A model generated the notes under the pieces. That model ran no database searches. It saw nothing but the letters and a program-made list of their open reading frames with translations, and was not told the origin of the DNA. The position numbers and the translations under genes are program-made. A stretch of DNA of 16,337 nt from DATKCN01 sp035513175 (GTDB lineage Bacteria; Chloroflexota; Chloroflexia; Thermomicrobiales; CFX8): contig DATKCN010000115.1 in the NCBI GenBank assembly GCA_035513175.1, positions 1 through 16,337 of the forward strand. Direction: 5' to 3'. This document shows positions 13,543 through 16,337 of this stretch, in pieces (the stretch's first letter is position 1; each line of letters opens with the position of its first letter).

Positions 13543-14226
13543 ATGGTTTCGATCACCGCAGCGATGGAAGACTACCTGAAGGTGATCTATCGCCTCTCCG
13601 AGGATGGGCGCCGCGCGACGACGCAGGCGATTGCGGAACGCATGGCCGTCGCGGCGCCTTCGGTCACCGGCATGATTAAGCGCCTGGCTGATCTCAATCT
13701 TGTCAAACACGAGCGCTACCGCTCAGTTACCCTGACCGCCAGCGGCCGCAAGGCGGCACTGGAAGTCGTGCGTCATCATCGCCTGCTGGAGCTTTACCTG
13801 GCCGAGGCGCTCGGGTATTCGTGGGATGAGGTGCACGCTGAGGCCGAGCGACTGGAGCACACGATTTCCGAGGCGTTCGAGGATCGCATCGACGCCGTCC
13901 TCGGTTACCCCACCATCGACCCGCATGGCGATCCCATTCCGAGCAGATCGGGAGCCGTGAGCGAGATATCGGACGACCGGCTTTCATCTCTGGATGTCGG
14001 AGAATCGGCCACGATCAGCCGAGTTGCGGACACGGACGCCGAGAAGCTGCGCTATCTCGGCGCAATCGGGCTGTACCCCGACACTGAAGTCGTCGTCATC
14101 GAGCGCATGCCGTTCGAGGGACCCTTGAAAGTTCGTGTTGGCGATACGGAACACTACGTCGGTCCGGAATTGGCGCGCTCCGTTCACGTGCTCCGCTCCT
14201 CACGCGTCGGAGACGACCGTGATTGA
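13543..14226 (+). CDS. DtxR/MntR-family metal-dependent transcriptional regulator
   Basis: 227 residues in three domains: N-terminal winged helix (about 5-70, recognition region AVAAPSVTGMIKRL), dimerisation and metal-binding helices (72-120) and a C-terminal FeoA/SH3-like domain (about 150-220). Metal ligands align residue for residue with C. diphtheriae DtxR numbering: H79, E83, H98, E105, H106. Two DtxR positions are changed, Met10 to Asp10 and Cys102 to Glu102, the residues found in the manganese sensor MntR. Mn(II) sensing is therefore more likely than Fe(II), though Lys13 stands where MntR has Glu11. AGGATAGG precedes the ATG. It overlaps recJ by 8 bases. No classical DtxR or MntR box was recognised nearby; targets are probably elsewhere or the operator differs. 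Confidence 0.92.
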   Translation: MVSITAAMEDYLKVIYRLSEDGRRATTQAIAERMAVAAPSVTGMIKRLADLNLVKHERYRSVTLTASGRKAALEVVRHHRLLELYLAEALGYSWDEVHAEAERLEHTISEAFEDRIDAVLGYPTIDPHGDPIPSRSGAVSEISDDRLSSLDVGESATISRVADTDAEKLRYLGAIGLYPDTEVVVIERMPFEGPLKVRVGDTEHYVGPELARSVHVLRSSRVGDDRD

Positions 14227-15961
14227 CGCCGGTCGCGCTGTAACCGTCGAGCCGTCCCGCGAGGGCTCCGAGCATGCAGCGCTGTGGCGCGTGCCGCCGC
14301 CCATCCCTGCTGGAGCCCGGTTCACGGAGTCCGCGCTGCTCGATTCCATCCTGTTTCGTCGGGGCGTCCGCTCGAACGCTGACGCGCACGATTTCCTCAA
14401 CCCTCGCGAGACGCCGCTCGGAGATCCGTTCCTGTTGCCCGACATGCGGAGCGCTGTCGATCTGATTCGAACGGCGATCGGCCAGCAACAACGCATCGTC
14501 GTATTCGGCGATTATGACGTGGACGGGTTGACGTCGACCGCCATGCTCGTTCGCGTGCTCCGGCGGCTCGGCGCGGACCCAATTCCGATCATTCCGCACC
14601 GCGTCCGCGATGGCTACGGCGTCAATTCCGAATCCCTGCAACGCATCGTCGAAACGCGGCCTCAACTCGTCATCACGGTGGACTGTGGGAGCAGCAGCCA
14701 GCTCGAGTTTGAGCACCTCGTGGAGATGGGCGCGCAAGCCATCGTCCTCGATCATCACCAGTACTCGGGCTCGCTGCCCGCGTCGGTCGCTTTCGTCTCG
14801 GCCCGCCGGCCCGACAATGCGTATCCGTTTGCCGACCTTGCCGCCGTCGGAGTCGCGTATGCGCTCGCGCGTGCGCTGCTCGGCGACGACGGCGCCTCGA
14901 TGTATCTCCCCTATGTGGCGCTCGGGTCCGTCGCCGATGTCGTCGGGCTCACTGGTGAGAATCGCGCGCTCGTCGCTCGTGGACTCTCTAAGCTGCGCCG
15001 CTGGACGCTACCCGGCCTGATTGCCCTGTGTGACACCGCCGGTGTCGATCAGCGCACGCTCAACACATGGGACATCGGCTACCTGCTGGGGCCACGGTTG
15101 AACGCCGCCGGCCGCGTCGACACGCCGCGGCTGGCGCTCGATCTATTGCTGGCCGAAGACATTGCCGCGGCAACCCCGCTTGCCAGCAGGCTTTCGGAGC
15201 TGAACGCGGTCCGGCAAGGAGAGACGCGCCGGACTCTCGACGCGGCCGAAGCGCAGTTGGCCGAGCTTGGCGGTGCTACCGCGAACGCGGCCATTGTCCT
15301 GAGCGGCGAAGGCTGGAACGTCGGCGTGGTAGGGCTCGTGGCCGCGCGGGTCGCCGAGCGGCACTGTCGTCCTACGGTCGTGCTTGAAGACGCGGGAGCT
15401 GTCAGTAGTGGCTCGGCTCGAACGGCGGGAGGAGTCGACATCGTCAAAGCTTTGGCGACGTGTAGCGACCTTTTGCAGCGCTTCGGAGGCCACAGCGCGG
15501 CGGCCGGCCTGAGCATTGCCAGCGTGGACGTGCCCGAGCTGCGGCGGCGGTTGTCCGGCGCGGTCCTGGAAGCGCTCGGTGGCCAGATGCCGCGCCGGGA
15601 GCACGACATCGACGCAATCGCCTCCCACGCTGACCTGTCGCTCAATACGGTCGATCTGCTCGATCGACTCGAACCGTGTGGGGAGGGCAACGCGCGGCCG
15701 GCGTTGCTCGTCCCGGCGCTGCGCCAGCGGTACGTCAAGACCAGCCGGGACGGCGCGCACCTGATGTTTCAGGTCATCGACGATGCCGGCTACCGGCATC
15801 GCGCCGTGATGTTTGGCGCGGGCAGCCGCATGCTAGAACTGCTGGCGTGCCCGTCCGTCGACATCCTCACACGTCTCGATCGTGACACCTGGCAGGGTCG
15901 GACGCGCTTGAATCTGCGCGTCGTCGACTTCCGCGCCGCAGAGCCCGGAAACAGCCCATAG
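14219..15961 (+). CDS. recJ: Single-stranded-DNA-specific exonuclease RecJ
   Basis: 580 residues from a GTG at 14219 with GGAGA 6 bases upstream (E. coli RecJ is 577); an ATG at 14135 would overlap the regulator gene much further and add non-conserved sequence. A 5'-3' ssDNA exonuclease of the DHH phosphoesterase superfamily, used in recombination and mismatch/base repair. Motifs: FGDYDVDGLTSTAML (D98, D100, D102), HRVRDGYGVN (127-136), ITVDCGSS (D155), LDHHQ (178-181), LGPRLNAAGRVDTPRLAL, then SSGSARTAGGVDIV and FGGHSAAAGLSI of the DHHA1 part, and a C-terminal OB-like domain with LEPCGEGNARP. All Mn/Mg ligand motifs are intact. Overlap with the metalloregulator stop implies coupled translation. 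Confidence 0.96.
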   Translation: MIDAGRAVTVEPSREGSEHAALWRVPPPIPAGARFTESALLDSILFRRGVRSNADAHDFLNPRETPLGDPFLLPDMRSAVDLIRTAIGQQQRIVVFGDYDVDGLTSTAMLVRVLRRLGADPIPIIPHRVRDGYGVNSESLQRIVETRPQLVITVDCGSSSQLEFEHLVEMGAQAIVLDHHQYSGSLPASVAFVSARRPDNAYPFADLAAVGVAYALARALLGDDGASMYLPYVALGSVADVVGLTGENRALVARGLSKLRRWTLPGLIALCDTAGVDQRTLNTWDIGYLLGPRLNAAGRVDTPRLALDLLLAEDIAAATPLASRLSELNAVRQGETRRTLDAAEAQLAELGGATANAAIVLSGEGWNVGVVGLVAARVAERHCRPTVVLEDAGAVSSGSARTAGGVDIVKALATCSDLLQRFGGHSAAAGLSIASVDVPELRRRLSGAVLEALGGQMPRREHDIDAIASHADLSLNTVDLLDRLEPCGEGNARPALLVPALRQRYVKTSRDGAHLMFQVIDDAGYRHRAVMFGAGSRMLELLACPSVDILTRLDRDTWQGRTRLNLRVVDFRAAEPGNSP

Positions 15962-15978
15962 ACGCCCGTCGATGCCGG

Positions 15979-15984
15979 TATAAT
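15979..15984 (+). promoter_or_regulatory. Consensus -10 box (TATAAT) for the transporter gene
   Basis: A perfect TATAAT lies 18 bases after the recJ stop and 36 bases before the transporter start. No good -35 is present at 16-18 bases upstream (the recJ stop occupies it), so an activator or an unusual sigma context may be needed. Confidence 0.45.
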
Positions 15985-15998
15985 CGCGCGGCGCGCGA
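15984..15998. repeat. 15-bp palindrome over the predicted transcription start
   Basis: TCGCGCG, a central G, then CGCGCGA form 7-bp perfect arms that start on the last base of the TATAAT box and cover the expected +1. Position is ideal for a repressor operator, but alternating CG is frequent in such DNA. Confidence 0.35.
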
Positions 15999-16019
15999 CG
16001 GCAACGAAATGGGCATTCT

Positions 16020-16337
16020 GTGGGTTCATTCTTCCGCGGCATCCAATCCTACAGCCGCGACATCAAGCTGTTTCTTCTGTACAGCCTGATCGCCAATGTC
16101 GGCATCGGCGTTTTCATGCTCATCTTCAACCTCGACCTCAGCCAGCTGGGTCTCGCTGAGGACTTCATCGGCCGCTTCAACGCCTTCAGCACCCTCGCAA
16201 TGGGCGGTGTGGCGCTCTCGATCGGCTTCCTCGTCAATCGCTTCGGCGTCTGGCTGACGGTTACGGTCGGCCTCGTACTGTTCATCATCACGTCCGTGCT
16301 CGCCTGCGTCATCACCAATCCACCGCTGCTGCTGCTG
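16020..16337 (+). CDS. MFS-type membrane transporter, N-terminal part (runs off right edge)
   Basis: From a GTG at 16020, 106 codons are open to the window end. The protein begins MGSFFRGIQSYSRDIKLFLL, then hydrophobic helices at about 17-37 (LFLLYSLIANVGIGVFMLIF), 56-72 and 77-100 (VWLTVTVGLVLFIITSVLAC), separated by NLDLSQLGLAEDFIGRFNA and a short RFG loop. A helix 1, amphipathic loop with G-x-x-E-x-x-I-G, helix 2, helix 3 layout is that of major facilitator transporters. An overlapping ATG at 16009 is in another frame and is not used. The substrate cannot be predicted from this part. The only ribosome-binding match is weak. Confidence 0.75.
   Translation, partial: MGSFFRGIQSYSRDIKLFLLYSLIANVGIGVFMLIFNLDLSQLGLAEDFIGRFNAFSTLAMGGVALSIGFLVNRFGVWLTVTVGLVLFIITSVLACVITNPPLLLL

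Overview
The window is GC-rich, gene-dense bacterial chromosome. No insertion sequence, prophage, CRISPR array, tRNA or rRNA is visible. The gene mix (PPK1 with CHAD/CYTH proteins, an actinobacterial-style short-chain prenyl synthase, a VKOR, a three-domain DtxR/MntR-type regulator, a YugP-like protease) would fit a Chloroflexota-type or similar high-GC environmental bacterium. This is an inference from gene content, not a phylogenetic result.

Region 1 (1-5920, all minus strand) is a tightly packed run of nine genes. In transcription order they are: a metallophosphoesterase; two tandem thymidylate-kinase-fold proteins; a small lysine-rich coiled-coil protein; two half-size CHAD proteins that together look like one CHAD domain split into its two helical bundles; a second metallophosphoesterase; a CYTH-domain (triphosphate tunnel) protein; and the N-terminal half of an MmgE/PrpD-family protein that runs off the left edge. 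Most junctions overlap by 4-8 bases (ATGA, GTGA) or are separated by only a few bases, so this is almost certainly one operon with translational coupling.

Region 2 (5921-8366) is a 270-base divergent intergenic region followed by ppk1 (polyphosphate kinase) on the plus strand. PPK1 makes polyphosphate, CHAD domains bind it and CYTH enzymes hydrolyse it. The 5' half of the window therefore reads as a polyphosphate locus, in which the two atypical P-loop kinases, the Lys-rich protein and the two phosphoesterases are candidate unrecognised components. This is the most interesting part of the window.

Region 3 (8503-12791) holds four genes of housekeeping type: a YcaQ-like DNA glycosylase (plus), a membrane YugP-type zinc peptidase (minus, convergent, with a strong hairpin between the two genes), a short-chain polyprenyl diphosphate synthase (plus) and a YkuE/YaeI-type metallophosphoesterase (minus, ending 14 bases from the synthase).

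Region 4 (12938-16337, plus strand) has a VKOR-family membrane thiol oxidoreductase, a DtxR/MntR-family metalloregulator overlapping recJ, and the start of an MFS-type transporter. A 12-bp perfect inverted repeat brackets a putative promoter in front of the regulator. A TATAAT box followed directly by a 15-bp palindrome lies in front of the transporter.
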